In this document: positions 1 through 13,769 of the stretch, piece by piece
How positions within the stretch are numbered: position 1 is the first letter of the stretch
How the letters are laid out: each line of letters opens with the position of its first letter
Assembly (NCBI GenBank): GCA_021442155.1
Contig: JAKCPB010000349.1
Location: 1-64,000, forward strand
Source of the DNA: Cymbidium sinense
Lineage: Eukaryota; Streptophyta; Magnoliopsida; Asparagales; Orchidaceae
Direction: 5' to 3'
Length of the DNA: 64,000 nucleotides
The notes under the pieces: generated by a model
What the model was told of the DNA's origin: nothing
Seen by the model: only the letters and a program-made list of their open reading frames with translations
Databases searched by the model: none
Made by a program: the position numbers and the translations under genes

Positions 1-2
1 GA

Positions 3-2700
3 GAGAGAACTTTCGATTGAGGCTATTTGTTAAATTGCTAAATGTGCAGTGTATAGTAGCAGTATGTGGAGTATGAAATTATAAATTTATAATTCATATT
101 AATTTAAAGTGGATGGTTGGGGGAACGATGACGCGCCCGATCAAGATCCCATGGTTCCGTCATCCCGGACTGTCATGGTCCCTAGTCTACTTAGTCAGAG
201 GAGGTAGTCGACCATCAAGGATCCTTGCCGTATAGTCAAGGCTGCCTAAGGATACCTTCTAGGGTGGTGTTTGTCTAAGGAGACAAGTTTAAGTTCACCT
301 TAGCTAACAGAGGATTTTTTTCCCAATCAAGTGCACCATATGATTCACATCTCCAAGGGGATAGTAGGGAGCATACTATAGCATATGACCGTAATATAAT
401 AGTCATTTGAAGCAACCACATCGGAGGACTCTTATCGTAATCGCAACATATGTAGCCACGCCCCATCTTAATGAGATTGATTGAGAGTAACATACATGTA
501 CTTGACGACATTATTTCTTTGTGAGCTAGAATTTTCTTAATTTGTCACATCCAAAAAATAGTTGTGGATAGGTAGATGGATTTTAGCTTTAAGTTTTTTA
601 GATTGATAAATTTCATTTAGTCATTTTGAGCTTAATAATTCATAAGATTTTTCTTTTAAATTGATATTTAATTTATATTAATTTGATTTGAAATTTTAGG
701 CATATTTTGATGGTAGTATTCCCTCCGATTGAAATCTCTATTCAACACATCCATCATCGGGGTATGAATGATTGAATATTCACATTATAATTTGATAATT
801 TCATTTTAATATGGAACCCCTTCGACTGAAATCTACAATCAACGCAATGGGGTACATAAGTTTTCTTGATCATTTAGTTTATTATTTCAAATCCTCTCAA
901 CTTTGTTAATTTAATAATAGAGGATCAGATTAATATTTATATTTTAAAAATTTTGAATTTGAGATTATTGAATATAAATATCTTGGATATTTTGATAATG
1001 ATGACCTCTTGATATCTTCAATCAACTTAGCCATCATTAGGGAGCTGATCATTTAGTTTATTACTCCAAATCTTGTCAACTATATTAGTTTAATAATAGA
1101 TGATTGTATATAGATTTATACTTTGAGAATTTTGAATTTTAGAATATTAAATATAAAAATTTTATATATTTTGATAATGTTGACCACTCGTTGATATATC
1201 TTCACTCAACCATTATGAGGAGTCGATCATTTAGTTTATTACTTAAGTTTACAACTCTATTAGTTTAATAATAAGATTGGATCTAGATTTATACTTTGAA
1301 GATTTTGAATTTAAGAATATTGAATATAAAATATTTTAGATATTTTTGATAATGTTGACTACTCACGGTTGATATCTTTAATCAACTCAGCCATCATTGG
1401 AGAACTTAGTTATAAAATTTCTCTATTTAGACCTTTGATACTTGTATGCAAATGTATAAATTGAATTCTCTTCTTAGTGATTGAGCATTTGATTTCAAAT
1501 CAATCATGTCAACTCCGATTCTACAAGAAAGATTGGATTAGTTAAGTAAGACTTACGGCTTCATCGTATAGATAAGACAGCCCAATTAAATTTATTATTT
1601 TTCAATTCCATTAAATTTTGTGCAATTTATAAAATTTGCATATTTTACGAGGCAATTAATGCTATGCATAAGACACTCATCATGAAACATGTAAATCAAT
1701 TGAGAGTATTTGCACACTTCTTAAAGAATTACAATTGAATTTATTTTTCTTTATGATATGCATTTAATTTGCAAATGCTAAGTTGCTTGCAATAATTTGA
1801 GTATTAGGCTGCATCGTGATGCATGAAAATATCAATCTTTTCAAATTATTTATATGCACATCAATATATAATATATTTATGAATATGATGCCTCCAAGTA
1901 TGTGCTTCATGATGTGTCTTACTTTTAAGTCATTTGCACATCTTTTTAAATATAAATGTTAAGACAAAATGTATATTAAAATGTGTGTGATAAGTCTATT
2001 CGAGCATCTTATAAGATAAGCTCTTTTTATCCTCTAGTGCTTGTCTTCTAACATGGTGAGTTTTATAGTAGATTCTTTACTCCCATTATATATAGAAGTT
2101 GGATGAGAGTCCCCCTCCACCATTACATTCATTTTCATAAGACTTGAGTGGGTTTTGGAGGTTGGAGAAATCTTGTTTAGGTGTTCACTAATAGGTATGA
2201 TCATTAGTCCTTATTTCTTTTTTGTAATTTTCATATCTTTTTTTTCTTTTTATTATATTTTATCATATTTTTATTTTGTGCAATATGTTCAATATGATAT
2301 TATGCTTAAATTTTTTTATTTTATTTAAGTCATTTTAGTTACAAACACTTGTCCAATTTAAGTTTCCTACAAGTGTATTTTTCGACTTAACTCTGACATC
2401 ATTCGGCGTCACCTCCTCAGGTGGAGAGTCGCACGAGAACACTGAGCCTATCCACCATGCCAAAAATGACGTGTATGGATGATGCAAGCACCACGATCAA
2501 GAGTGTCATTCTACCGCACCAAGAAATGCGCTATAAGATCTTTGACCTATACAAAATAGCACATTTCCTCATCATATTAAGAGAGGTGTATATGAGTATT
2601 TAGATTTCAGAATATTATAATTTATACTTAGTCCTCATTTTTTTCTATTTAAGATTTTTTTTTCACAGTTTCTTTTTTTTCTATTTTGCCGAAATCTAAA
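3..2700 (+). repeat. Direct repeat A, left copy
   Basis: This stretch reappears in the same orientation at 61304-64000, an offset of about 61.3 kb, with scattered substitutions and short indels. It has no convincing protein. Around 2085-2097 there is a TATA-like run, followed by a T-rich stretch and then a less AT-rich tail (2400-2530); that layout resembles an LTR with its promoter, but no TG...CA ends, primer site or polypurine tract can be fixed. The left end is cut by the window edge. The last 185 bases also belong to the giant inverted repeat B. Its nature is unresolved: it could be an LTR, or one part of a larger A+B unit. Confidence 0.85.
868..1400 (+). repeat. Three tandem units of about 178 bp inside A
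   Basis: Units start with GATCATTTAGTTTATTA at about 869, 1047 and 1227 and each runs on through a TTTGATAATG-type motif and an ATCTTCAATCAACT-type motif. The same three-unit run is present in the right A copy (about 62183-62720), so the tandem structure predates separation of the two A copies. Confidence 0.75.
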
Positions 2701-2840
2701 ATCTGAGAGAGAGAGAGATTTATTTTTTTGTTTTTCTACAACTCACAGTAAGAGAACTCACAGCCAGAGAGAGAGAGAAAGAGAAAAGAAACGGAGAGAA
2801 GGAAGGCAACAGAGAGAATAATCAAAAAAATAAATAATAA

Positions 2841-2912
<72 letters not shown>

Positions 2913-3265
2913 TAGGAGAGAGAGAGAGAGCGAAAGAAGAAAATAAAATGATAAAAATAAAAATAAAAGCTTATCTTCTCTCGGTAAACCGCCGAAAGAG
3001 AGAGAGAATGTGAGAGAGAGAAGAAGAAAAAGAGAGAATAAAATAAAATAAAAACTTATTTCTCTGTAACCGTGGAGAGAGAGAGAGAGAGAGAGAAAGA
3101 GGGAAAAGAAGAGAGAATAAAAATAAAATCAAATCAAATAAAGAGTTGTTCGGTCTCTGTAGAGAGAGAGAGAAGGAGAAGAAGAAGATAAAATAGAATA
3201 AATAATTTAAAGAAAAAAAAAACCTTCTTTGCTCTCTGTAAACTACCGAGAGAGAGAGAGCGGGC
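2640..3265. repeat. GA- and TA-microsatellite cluster
   Basis: Many (GA)n runs are separated by A-rich spacers, with a (TA)n tract at about 2845-2910. The same block in inverse orientation lies in the right arm, split by the L1. There the TA tract is shorter (about 50812-50856). The piece at 3130-3150 is the unfilled counterpart of the L1 insertion site in the other arm. Confidence 0.9.
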
Positions 3266-5669
3266 TGGTTTTGTCGGGATGGCTAGGTTTGCCGGTTTGG
3301 ATGAGGTCGCCGGTGAGGCGGCTGGCCGGAGATTAGAGATCTTTTGGACAATGTTAAGATTAGTTGAGGCAAATTCGGATCTGTTTAATATGTCGTTGCA
3401 TTTCGCGGATTGTCACTAGCATGCATAGGTAACTTTATGTTTTACATTTAGGCGCCTTCTGTATACAAAATAAATATATCTTCCAAGTCTATTCGACTTG
3501 TTAAACATATTAAAGTAGCTCATTTAATCCAAGAACATGATTTGTACGTCATTGACAACCATCTTTGTATGATTTATAGAATGTGTATTTGTAGCCTGTC
3601 GTTATTATCATATGCGATCAAATTAATTATGAGAAGCTCCATTTAATAAATTTTCATACTACAAAGGCATAATCATAATCCATTTATCGAACAAATAATA
3701 TTTAGATAATTTTGATGGCGATTGAAGCTATTGAGTCCATTTCCACATGAGACATTCTTCATTCGTTATCTTGCGAATGAGTGATATTTGAGTGACTTTA
3801 ATTGCGCTAAGGACATCCCTAAGTTCGATCGAAGCCATGCCTATCACACACACTTATTTCATTGTGCATTCAACTTAGCTTGTGTGATATACATGAAGGT
3901 CAACACTAGCATCACTAACAAATTGGCTTATAGGGATTTGCCTTATCTTGAAAAATAAGTCGATAGCCTGTAATTGCTATTAATGTGAGTTCATTTGGGC
4001 GATCAATTTCAAAATATTTAGATTTTTTTAAATCATCGTGTGAATGTTATACCATCATTTCACTATTTGTCTCAAAAATGACGACCTCATGGATAAATGT
4101 TAGCCAATGTAAAAAATGAAAAGACAATTTTGCTAATTTTCATAGAATTTATTCAATAAGCTATAAACTTCTTCATAATCTCTTTCATGTGTTATGAAAT
4201 ATAAATTTATTTTGAACCACTTGTGTTAGATGATTGTCTTGTTGATGTATGAGAGATATCTATGATGTTGTATGATAATTTTATTTATTATGATGGTTGT
4301 ATTGAATATATTATATGCTATTATGTATGTTAAAATGTCTTTTATTTGTAAGTGTGTAAAAATCAGAAGTTATATTAACAACAATATATTTTTTATTAAT
4401 TTGCCAACAGATTTGCAAGGAATTTATGATTGATTATTAAGTAATTTATGAAAAATTTGAGATAAAATTGATCGACTTTATAAAGAAAATGATCACTTTG
4501 CAGTGGATTTATATGTTTTTTTTATTTATGTATATTAAGTTTTATATTTAATAAATTATTAATTTATATTGGTGCATTTGAAATTTGCCTAATATTAGAT
4601 TGAAAGCCGAATATTATTATATGAGTTTTTTTTCCTCTACTATTATGCAGATATAATCAAGCAGATTAAGAAACTTTGAATCTAACTAGTAAATAGACAC
4701 AAGAATATTTCAAGGAATTATTCTATAATTTGATTTATTTAAGAAGCAATGCAATGTAAGAGAAGTTCATAAAATAAAATTATCATAAATTCTTTCACAT
4801 ACTACTATAGATTTTATTATGTAAATATGTCTACAAGTCATAAAAATCTCTTACAAAACTTTCCAACAGTGATACAAACTAAGTTCATATGATTGCTAAT
4901 ATGATCATCCTATTATTAAAACTATATATTTCAGAAACTATTCATGTCATAATGAAGCTACATGAGACATTGAGACTTCAACAAATTGTATTATTTAATA
5001 ACCAATGCATAAGCTACAAAATTATTTTCAAATAAACTAATACAAGTGCTCTAAATTTGCTGATGGCTCATGATTAATAATTATTAATATTTTTAAAAAT
5101 ATTTAATGAAATGATTAAAAATCAGAATATTTGAACCCAATTTTGTTCAGAATAAACTTAAAACTAGATACAATATTTTTTTGTTATATTTAAATGATGT
5201 AAAGGTATATAATTTTGAATTACAAATAAGTTAATAAAATTAAAAATATTTATTATTAACATATCATTTGAAAATTTCACTAATTTAAGCATGAATCTTG
5301 ATGTATGATTGAATATCTTTTGAAATCAAAATCTTAATCTTTCAAACTCTCTTTGGCCATCATGGAGCCAATATAATCATCTCGATGGGATCAAAAGCAA
5401 CTTCGGTTTGAGTTCAAATCCAAATTAAGCACTTAAAATATAATTAAAATTTTAGGATATCAATTAGATCCCTAAATAGCTTAAAAATAACTTATTTATA
5501 GTCAAATCGAGCATCTCAGACAATCTAACAAGTCTAAGATCTCTAAATTATAACTTTATTTGGACATTCAAATACTTTAAATGCATCTCAATGTCAAGGG
5601 GATCAGTTTGAGCCATTTGATGATGGTTCGATTTTGTCTATATTTATAATAAATATTACTCCCAAAATC

Positions 5670-6880
5670 TATAAATAGCTCATCATTCTTCATATAAAAG
5701 GACCTAAGCTGGAGAAAAAAGAGAGCTCTTACTCTTGAAGAATCTTAGAACACAGCCAGAGCACCACTCAACCACCATCGCAAGATAGCCATCGACAGCC
5801 ACAATCGGATCGCCATCGGACACCGCCTAATTGTCGCCGAGTTTTGTCACCGCTGACCACCACTCAACTACCATCACATGATTATCGTGCCGGGGTCACC
5901 GCCACCCAACAATTTTGGTACCACCGTTGTTGGATCACCGCTCAACCACCATCATCATATCATTGCCGTCGCGCCGGAGTATCCAATCCACTATTGTCGA
6001 TCACCACCGACGCCACCACTGTCATAGCTACTACTACTAGATTATTGTTCGGGCATCATCCGACCGCCATCAACCCTCCACTAGATCATCGTCAGCTACC
6101 GCCACCAACCACTTTTGTTTATTTGACTGGTGCCAGTCATCGCTATGCTATCGACCGGTAGTCCACCGTTGATGTGAACCTCCATCTTTTGAAGCTGTTG
6201 TTGACTATTGTTCACTAAACCGACATCATGCCATTAGTCGTTATTTGTCACCGCACTCGCTGGCAGTATCACTGCCCGTTGTTTGTCTTTTAACATGGGA
6301 CCTTACCTCTATCATCACATCGCAGCCATGGTTTCACGACCACTTCTATTTAGTCCATCACGAATAACCTTTGCCCATTTCCATCCCATTATTATTTGGA
6401 TCCCTTCTACTACTAACTTCATTAGACTATTTTTTGACCACTGCAGTTTACCATCGATTTATCATCGATTATCGACCAACTATATTGTATTAACTCATAT
6501 ACTATCATCAAGCGGCCATGCGCAACATTTATGAATGTCATCACACATATGGTTGATGCACCTGTTGACTCACGTTATTGTCAATGATCGATTTTTTTGT
6601 TGACACCACGGCGTCATAAAGTCAAAGCATGTAGTCAGCTCATGCCATCACTTATATTAGAGTTTGCTCATAATTCATGTAATCTATCAACTCTTATCCT
6701 AGCTATAAGGAGAGCATTATTTGTAATCACTGATCTATACTAGTTTAACTATTTCAATTGGGCAAAGCCTTATGATTTTTTCTCACTTTGAGGAGTTTTC
6801 CATGTAAAAATACATTTTGTCTTCTACAATTCTTTTTTCTGTGTATGTGTGTGATGAATCTTCGTATAAAGCTAAAATTA
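5670..6880 (+). repeat. LTR-like segment with TATA box, within arm B
   Basis: A TATAAATAG box at 5670-5678 is followed by a purine-rich leader and a less AT-rich CACC/CACCG-rich block (5750-6300). The end, 6770-6880, has the layout of a plant copia LTR 3' part (GAGTTTTCCATGTAAA, then a T-rich stretch, then TGTGTATGTGTG). A similar end is seen in the copia LTR at 33027-33361. An inverse copy lies at about 41050-42350 with its TATA at 42341-42349. I read it as a solo LTR or LTR fragment that was present before the arms were duplicated. Target duplications and TG/CA ends were not fixed. Confidence 0.4.
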
Positions 6881-7419
6881 ATCACCTTCTCATGAATATT
6901 CTGCATGTAACAATTATAGGATGTATAATACAATATTAAGATATGTATATGCCATTAGAAATATATATGTGATAGAAATTTACCTTAAATTTTCTTAAAG
7001 CTAATCAAAAAGGTCAGCTCATATATTAAATTTTTGTCAAATATGCCAACAAAATTTAGATGTTGGAATTTATACTAAATCAATGCAAATATTATGGTTT
7101 CATAATGATTAAAAAATTTAAAATTTTATTTTTCATAATAAGCTAATATGTAATAAATAAAAGTTCATGTTGGTGTTCTTAAAATTCATGTGATATAATA
7201 AAAATATTTTATGAATTTTAATTGAGAAATTTGATATTAATGTATATAATTGATCTAATGAATTATACGAATATATATCTAAAATTTATTTTGAATAAAA
7301 TAATCTTTAGTGAGAGAAGATTTATATTTTAATTAAATGTTCATTGAACTAGTAAGTCATTTAAAAATGGCTTCAAATTGAAGAGTTTAAGGGTGCATTT
7401 GGTATGCTTGGTATGTCAT

Positions 7420-7910
7420 CGTTAGGGATGCAAACATAAGTTGATAAGCTCATTGGATCGACTCGTTCATGATCGTTTGATTAACTAATCAAACAAGCTT
7501 GAACACTTATGTAAATACTCGATTGCTAAATGAGCAAGCTTCCACAACTCGTTGTTTGGTTCATTTATGTTCATGATCGTTATCATTTAATGCTTGTGAA
7601 CAAGCTCACTAAGGAGCTCAATTATGGCTTGATTATGACTCAATTAAGGTTTGTTTGTGAACAATATTGTTTAAATTATTATTTTTTAGACTTAATAAGC
7701 TTTAATTGATACACCTCACATATATTTCTCAACAAGCTGCTCATGAACAAGCTCGATTAAGGCTTAATTAAAGCTTGTTTATTTCATCAAATGAGCCACT
7801 AATTAACTAGCTTGATAATCCAATTTGAGAGCACCGTAAGCAAACTCGGATCGAGCTCAAGCTCGATAATGGTAAACAAGCTCAAGCTTGAACACTGTGG
7901 TGTTTATTTT
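7420..7910 (+). mobile_element. GAGCTTG-rich hAT-like MITE remnant
   Basis: The segment begins TAGGGATGCAAAC, like the terminal repeat of a common class of plant hAT MITEs, and is filled with AAGCTTG/GAGCTTG/CAAGCTC words. The matching right terminus is missing, so it is truncated. The inverse copy in the right arm is at about 39970-40470. Confidence 0.45.
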
Positions 7911-8144
7911 CCGATGTGTGGGCGACACCACGCAGATCTGAGGGGGTACTTATTAAAGTGATCAGGTACATCATTGAGGTATGATGTATTATCTTAAAAG
8001 ATAGAGACATCATCCTTCAATGAACCTAATCACCTAATAAGGACTCCTAAGGCATGATGGGTCTTCGAATGTATCAAAGATTTTCCCCTACTTTACATGG
8101 ATGAATAAAAGCAAGGTTTATATTAAACTGGGTTCTAAAGTTTC

Positions 8145-8166
8145 CTATGGGGGCAAGCCCCCATAG
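8145..8166. other. Conserved GC-rich hairpin in arm B
   Basis: Two perfect 10-base arms (CTATGGGGGC and GCCCCCATAG) surround AA. Related hairpins with one mismatch each are at 39712-39733 in the right arm and at 61259-61280 just upstream of the right A copy. TTAATTAC follows in the left-arm and upstream-of-A copies. Role unknown. Confidence 0.6.
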
Positions 8167-10409
8167 TTAATTACAACTTAAGGAATGTGAATTCCTTAGG
8201 AATACTCTCGATTAAAGTAAGCAACTATTGTCTCGAAAGATTTCATGGTTAAGACTATCAATAAATTGGTTATATTTGAAAAATCAATTGAGATAGATCA
8301 AAAGGAGAGACTTATTATCGAAGTCAAAGGAAATGAGTAGAGAATGCTCATGATACTAGGAAACCTATTGAGCATTCCAATCTATCCTATAGTTGGGCTT
8401 TATATGTTTGAAATTGAAAAAAAAAATATTTATTTGAGTTAAATTTTTATTCGATTGCTAGGGCTTATAATCGATCATCAAAGATTGTGGAAAAGCCTAA
8501 GAGGTGAGTATTTATGCTTGTAGCCTGAAAGAAATAGTTACCACATATCTTAAATCTAGGGAGCTTTGGCATAAGCAAAAGCATGACCTAAATATAAGTG
8601 AAAATGAGTATATGGTTTATCTCCACAAGAGAGTAAACCATCCGACTGTTGGACTTATAACCACATAGAGTGGAAGCCAGCTAACTCCTCCTACATTTTA
8701 AAACTATATGGTCAAGTCATATGATTTTGCAAGATAGTTAGGATATTTTTATTTAGAAAGAGACTAAAGTCCTTAAACCCACTCCCTAAGAGACTAGAGC
8801 ATGAGAAGTATGAGCAATGACTTAGTATAATGCAAATCTTTTCTATTTTCATTTGATTTTTGACACTTCATTTTGACAAAGGTCATAGGATTTTTATATG
8901 CCTAAATGCATGTTGAAATGAGATTATGTGCTAAATCAGAGAGAAATAGGTATTTTCCACCACAGAGGAGACCCTCAAAGGTCAAGTTTTCTCCTATCGT
9001 GCAAGGATGGAAACCCTCTCTTAACAAGAGTGAGATAATATGAATGCATGGTGTTAAGCATACAACATTCAGCTAAGGGGTTGCTAAATCTTATAATTAT
9101 CTTAATTTAATACTTAGGCTTTGTGTGAGGTTATAAGTTATTTAAAACTATAATGAGTTATAGTTGGGTAAAGATTTATTTTTTTTTTCCAACTAATCGA
9201 TACCACACATTATGATATTATTCATAAAGAAACTATGAACCAAATGCCATTTATATTGCACAATTTAAACATAACATCAATCAATTTTATAAATCTAACA
9301 AAAATAAGAGTGGCTAGTCATGGTACCATAACTAAAAAGAAATGGGTAGCTTATTATACAACAGAATATGAAAGAATAATTACAATTTACAAATGATAAA
9401 CTAGCTGGCTTCTTCAAATCTTCTTTTTCATGTCTCCTTCATTTCTTCATTTGATTTGCTTCTTTTGATTTGGTAAGCTTCAAGGCATCACCGACTAAAC
9501 CTTCTAATGTTCATCCTTACCCCCCACATAACACTAATCCTAATTCATAATGTAAAATTACATTAAAATAGAAAAGGTAAATCTAACTACACTACAAAAT
9601 AAGTGTTAGCTAATTACACCATACAATCCAAGGTTATATGAATAATTTGGACTTAGCTCCATGCACATGGTTAACCAACCACTTTGGATCACGCTTAGGG
9701 TTAAGCAATCTTCAAAGAGAGTATATTTATTTTAAGCACACATTAAGCATAATCCCTTCAAAAAATATGATTAAGAATCACGACTAACATCAGTCTATGA
9801 AACATACACACTAACATCGAGTTTAAAATAATACATCATAAAATCAAACATACATCATACCAACTAACATAAAGCTAGAAGTGGTGACTTAATTCTGATG
9901 TGTGTATATTAAGGCTTGTGTGGTATACCTTAACTAAGTATTGTTATGATTTTCTAAGTATGAAAGGATGTTTAATCATAAGAGGTTGATTTCACTTTAG
10001 GTGATTTAATTGATTTGAGAATTTTACTTAGTATTTTCTTTTGTTTCATTTGACTTATACTTAACAACAAAGTGTTATAAAGAGAAGAAAAAGAGAGGAT
10101 CACTCTCTTTCATCCCTATCTTAAGTCATTTCTAAATCATGTTAATTTGATTTAGTTCACTTTATTAAATATCTTATTACATATTTTAAATTAGTCCTAA
10201 GTTTAGGTTCACTTTAAATAATTTTATTCAATATGAAGGGCATCTTAAGATTAATTTGATTGAATTACTATCATGTGACATATATTTAATTATTCTTTTC
10301 CATCACATATAACATGCATATGGTATTAATCTTAAGTATATCTATACATACAACATATTTTTGGCACACTTAAAATGAAAGATGCATATGTGTATTTTGT
10401 AGAAAATGG

Positions 10410-11610
10410 GAATTTCATTTATTAGCTAAATGCACATTCAAGTGTATAAAAATTTTAAGTAAGTACTTCACCATTGTTAACGAAGGAAGTGAGATAAAGA
10501 TCTCATTGGGGCTACTTAAAGACTTGCATCCCTAGAATGTCCAAACTAGATATACCCACTATTCTTGAATACACATGAATGTACAAATGATTACAATAAT
10601 GGAAAATTATACAAAAGTTATATTTCTTTCAATTGAATTATTTATACATGTGAGTTAAAGTTGAAAAGGAGATTTTCATTCATTAGCTAAATGCACATAT
10701 AAGTGTATAAAAGTTTTAAATGTATACTTCACCATTGTTAACCATAGGAGTGAGGTAAAGACCTCCTCGGGGCTACTTAAAGCCTTGCATCTCCAGACTA
10801 TCCAAACTAGATATACCCACTATTCTTGAATGCACATGAAATGACTATAAGAATGGAAAATCATGCAAAAATTATATTTCTTTCAATTGAATTATTTATA
10901 CAAGTGAGCTAAAGTTGAAAAGGAGATTTTTATTCATTAGCTAAATGTACATACAAGTGTATAAAAGTTTTAAGCAAATACTTCACCATTGTTAACCAGA
11001 GGAGTGAGATATTTCTTGAATGCACGTGAATGTACAAATGACTATAAGAATGGAAAATCATGCAAAATTATATTTCTTTCAATTGAATTATTTATACAGG
11101 TGAGCTAACGTTGAAAAGGAAATTTTCATTCATTAGTTAAATATACATACAAGTGTGTAAATATTTTAAGCAAATACTTCACCATTGTTAACCAGAGGAG
11201 TGAGATAAAGACCTCTTTCAAGATACTTAAAGCCTCACGTCTCTGGAATGTTCGACTAGATATACCCACTATTCTTAAATATGTATGAATGTATAAATGA
11301 CTACGAGAATGAAAAATCATATAAAAGTTATATTTATTTTAATTGAATTATTTATATATATGAGATAAAGTTGAAAAAGAAGATTTTCATTCATTAGCTA
11401 AATGCACTTACAAATGTATAAAAATTTTAAGCGGATACTTTATCATTGTTAACCAGGGGAGTGAGGTAAAGACCTCCTTGGGGCTACTTAAAGCCTTGCA
11501 TTATTAGAATATCTAGACTAGATATACCCACTAGTCTTGAATACACATGAATGTACAAATGAATACAAGAATGAAAAATCATGTCAATTGAACTATTTAT
11601 ACATTTAAGC
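10410..11610 (+). repeat. Tandem units of about 255 bp, five copies, in arm B
   Basis: Units carry TTAGCTAAATGCACAT, then CACCATTGTTAAC, then AGATATACCCACTATTCTTGAAT. Unit starts are near 10425, 10682, 10930, 11130 and 11390. The third unit is short because it lacks the stretch between GAGTGAGATA and TTCTTGAATGCAC. The right arm has only four units. No protein is implied; the short open frame at 11126-11320 is a by-product. Confidence 0.8.
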
Positions 11611-12643
11611 TAAAATTCTATCTAAATTATGGCATAAAATACATAGGAATGAATTCAAACAAATGTTGTATCATTTTCAAATGGGTTATACACTTGTTAA
11701 CATTCAAACTTTATGTAAATTGATATAGATTAAAGAAAGAGAACTCCATATCATGTATTCTAAGCCATAAACACATGCAAGCTTATATATATATCTATAA
11801 CTATTATCACTCCAAATATTATAATTGACCTATAAACTTTTGAAAATAATTTTGATTTAATAGTGATGATATCCACACATATTCATAGGTTAATAAACAA
11901 ATGTAAGCTTGACATAAAGGAAATTCATTTAAATTTAAACATTTTGAAAACATGAATGCATGGAATCACATGACACACATCATTTAATATGACTGGAGAG
12001 GAATAATAAGACATAAGACACGTTCCATTCAATCAAACTAATTCTTAAGGATAATCATATCAAATAAAATCATTTAAAATAAACCAAAGCTTCTTAATGT
12101 CATTTTTTATTTCATATTACAATTTGATTTAAAGATATGAGAGGGAATTTTTTGACCCTAACCCCTTTCCATGTTTGAGAATTAATTTAGTTTAATGAGA
12201 GATAATTAGGTTGATTTTATGGATTAATTAAGTTAAGGTATGAATTAAATCTATTAATTTATCTTTACCTATGTTACATTAAGGTAATTAACCAAATAAT
12301 TATGAGTCAATGTGATATGAAAATGAATTGAAAAGTAACTTAGCAATGATCTTATGAAATGAAAGGGCCTAATGCATAATTCATAATCAATAGTTAATTA
12401 AGCTTAAGGAACTTAATTAAGTACACTTATGATGTTTTCACACATATGAGCTAACCATAATTTTCTCAACTATCTTTATTCTATTGAATACCTAAAGGCC
12501 TACCCCCCAATCAATTGGTTAGGTTCATATTCATTTTAAGTTTTAGTTAAACTAATTAAGCACTTAATTAATCAATTAATCCCTAATCAATTTCTCTTGA
12601 AAAGTAAGGGAAACTTAGAAAAAGGGACTCAGAGAGCATTACT

Positions 12644-12646
<3 letters not shown>

Positions 12647-12712
<66 letters not shown>
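12647..12712. repeat. (GA)n microsatellite
   Basis: Uninterrupted GA tract of about 66 bases just inside the end of arm B. It is bracketed by near copies of GAGAGCATTACTT (about 12631 and 12766). Confidence 0.97.
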
Positions 12713-12716
<4 letters not shown>

Positions 12717-13188
12717 GACGTTAGTCATGACAAACTTAACCTTGAACGATGAGGCAAGTGACTGAGAGCATTACTTAAGGGAGAAATAGAGCCTTTGAAA
12801 GAGGCCCTTCTTCTTCTTGATGAAGGAGTGATGAGCACAATTTGAAGCATTTTTCTTGATTTCCATCAAGAACATCATTGCTCTCAAGGATTTGGAGGTC
12901 GATGTATTGTACTTCACTATGGGGATGAGCAGAGGCATTCAAGTTTTACGTGAAGGCAGGAGAAGAAAGATGGAACCCAATCAAGGGGTGGTATGGTACT
13001 TCTTTAGAGGGGTTCGTAAGATTGTGAAAAATGGCTTTGATGGAGTAGTGTTGATTTTCATGCATGAATTCATAGAATGTGAGAAAGTGGGGAGATGCAA
13101 GAGGCTTATGAAGAATGAGAAAGCAGGCTTGAGTTGGCGGTGAGGAAGAGAGAAAGCAATCATTGAGAATGGCCGTAGACATTTTGTG
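12713..13188 (+). other. Spacer with an unrecognised 95-codon open frame
   Basis: This lies between the end of arm B and the MULE. A frame at 12856-13143 encodes a basic 95-residue sequence starting MISIKNIIALKDLEVD, with no domain I recognise. It overlaps two antisense frames of similar length, which argues against a real gene. It has no homologue elsewhere in the window. It could be a fragment of a host exon or chance. Confidence 0.25.
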
Positions 13189-13189
13189 G

Positions 13190-13390
13190 GAGAATCCTTC
13201 AAGAAAATATTATGTCCAAACCGCAGTTTATGTGTGGACTCCAATCCTTGGCCGATGTGTCCAACATTTTTTCCCATTTTAGCTTAACTGTTGAATGGAC
13301 AACGATGCTATAAATGGATGGTACATTCACAAATCGCTTACGCTACCTCGCGACGCCCGTTCAAACGGAGAAGAAAATGAGACGCATTCA
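13190..13390 (+). repeat. MULE terminal inverted repeat, left outer segment
   Basis: Reverse complement of 28390-28609 with many substitutions. It is less AT-rich than its surroundings, and outside the palindromic array. The frame at 13295-13567 through it is open by chance and is not supported by any family match. Confidence 0.75.
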
Positions 13391-13769
13391 ACATTCCTTA
13401 TCACGAAGCTTTCTTTTGATGAAGGAATTTTTCTCAGCTCTCGACGGCATCTGCCTTTCGATTTAGCAAATCTTGAATCAAAAAAATTGAGGTACATGAG
13501 GTATTTACACCGCATTCCTAACTTTAATGAATTTAGGATTTTCTCTGTTCTTCTCACCATCCAATAGGTGAACATTTTGGAACATTTGATTCCTTTAAAT
13601 GAACGAGATGTGTTGTAGTAATTTTTGGAAATATTGTGCATGTGTACTCTCTATACTTCCATGATGGTACACGTTATTATTTTCAAATTTTTGAACTGTT
13701 TAGCCTTGTGAAATATTTAGTATATCACATGGTAGGATGTTTGGTGCTGTTTCATGATGATGTGTGGCC

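Larger units (their letters stand above)
2515..12625 (+). repeat. Giant inverted repeat, left arm (B)
   Basis: The reverse complement of this 10.1-kb arm is found at 35519-51163. Landmarks match in order: the GA/TA-rich block (2640-3265 with 50541-51060 and 44870-45005), 3340-3500 with 44560-44720, the CACC-rich block (5750-6300 with 41560-42270), a GAGCTTG-rich block (7420-7910 with 39970-40470), a GGGGGC hairpin (8145 with 39712), the 255-bp tandem units (10410-11600 with 36500-37450), and the last stretch 12480-12625 with 35519-35650. Substitutions and indels are spread throughout, so this is not a simple assembly fold-back. No intact coding sequence is seen. Stretches 3265-5660, 6900-7400 and 7910-10400 are AT-rich with nothing recognisable except their paired copies. 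Confidence 0.92.

Noticed and set aside
5844..6161. His/Thr/Pro-rich 105-codon frame and its right-arm antisense counterparts (41752-42174)
   Set aside because: CACC-type low-complexity DNA within the LTR-like block; the frame is not conserved between the arms.
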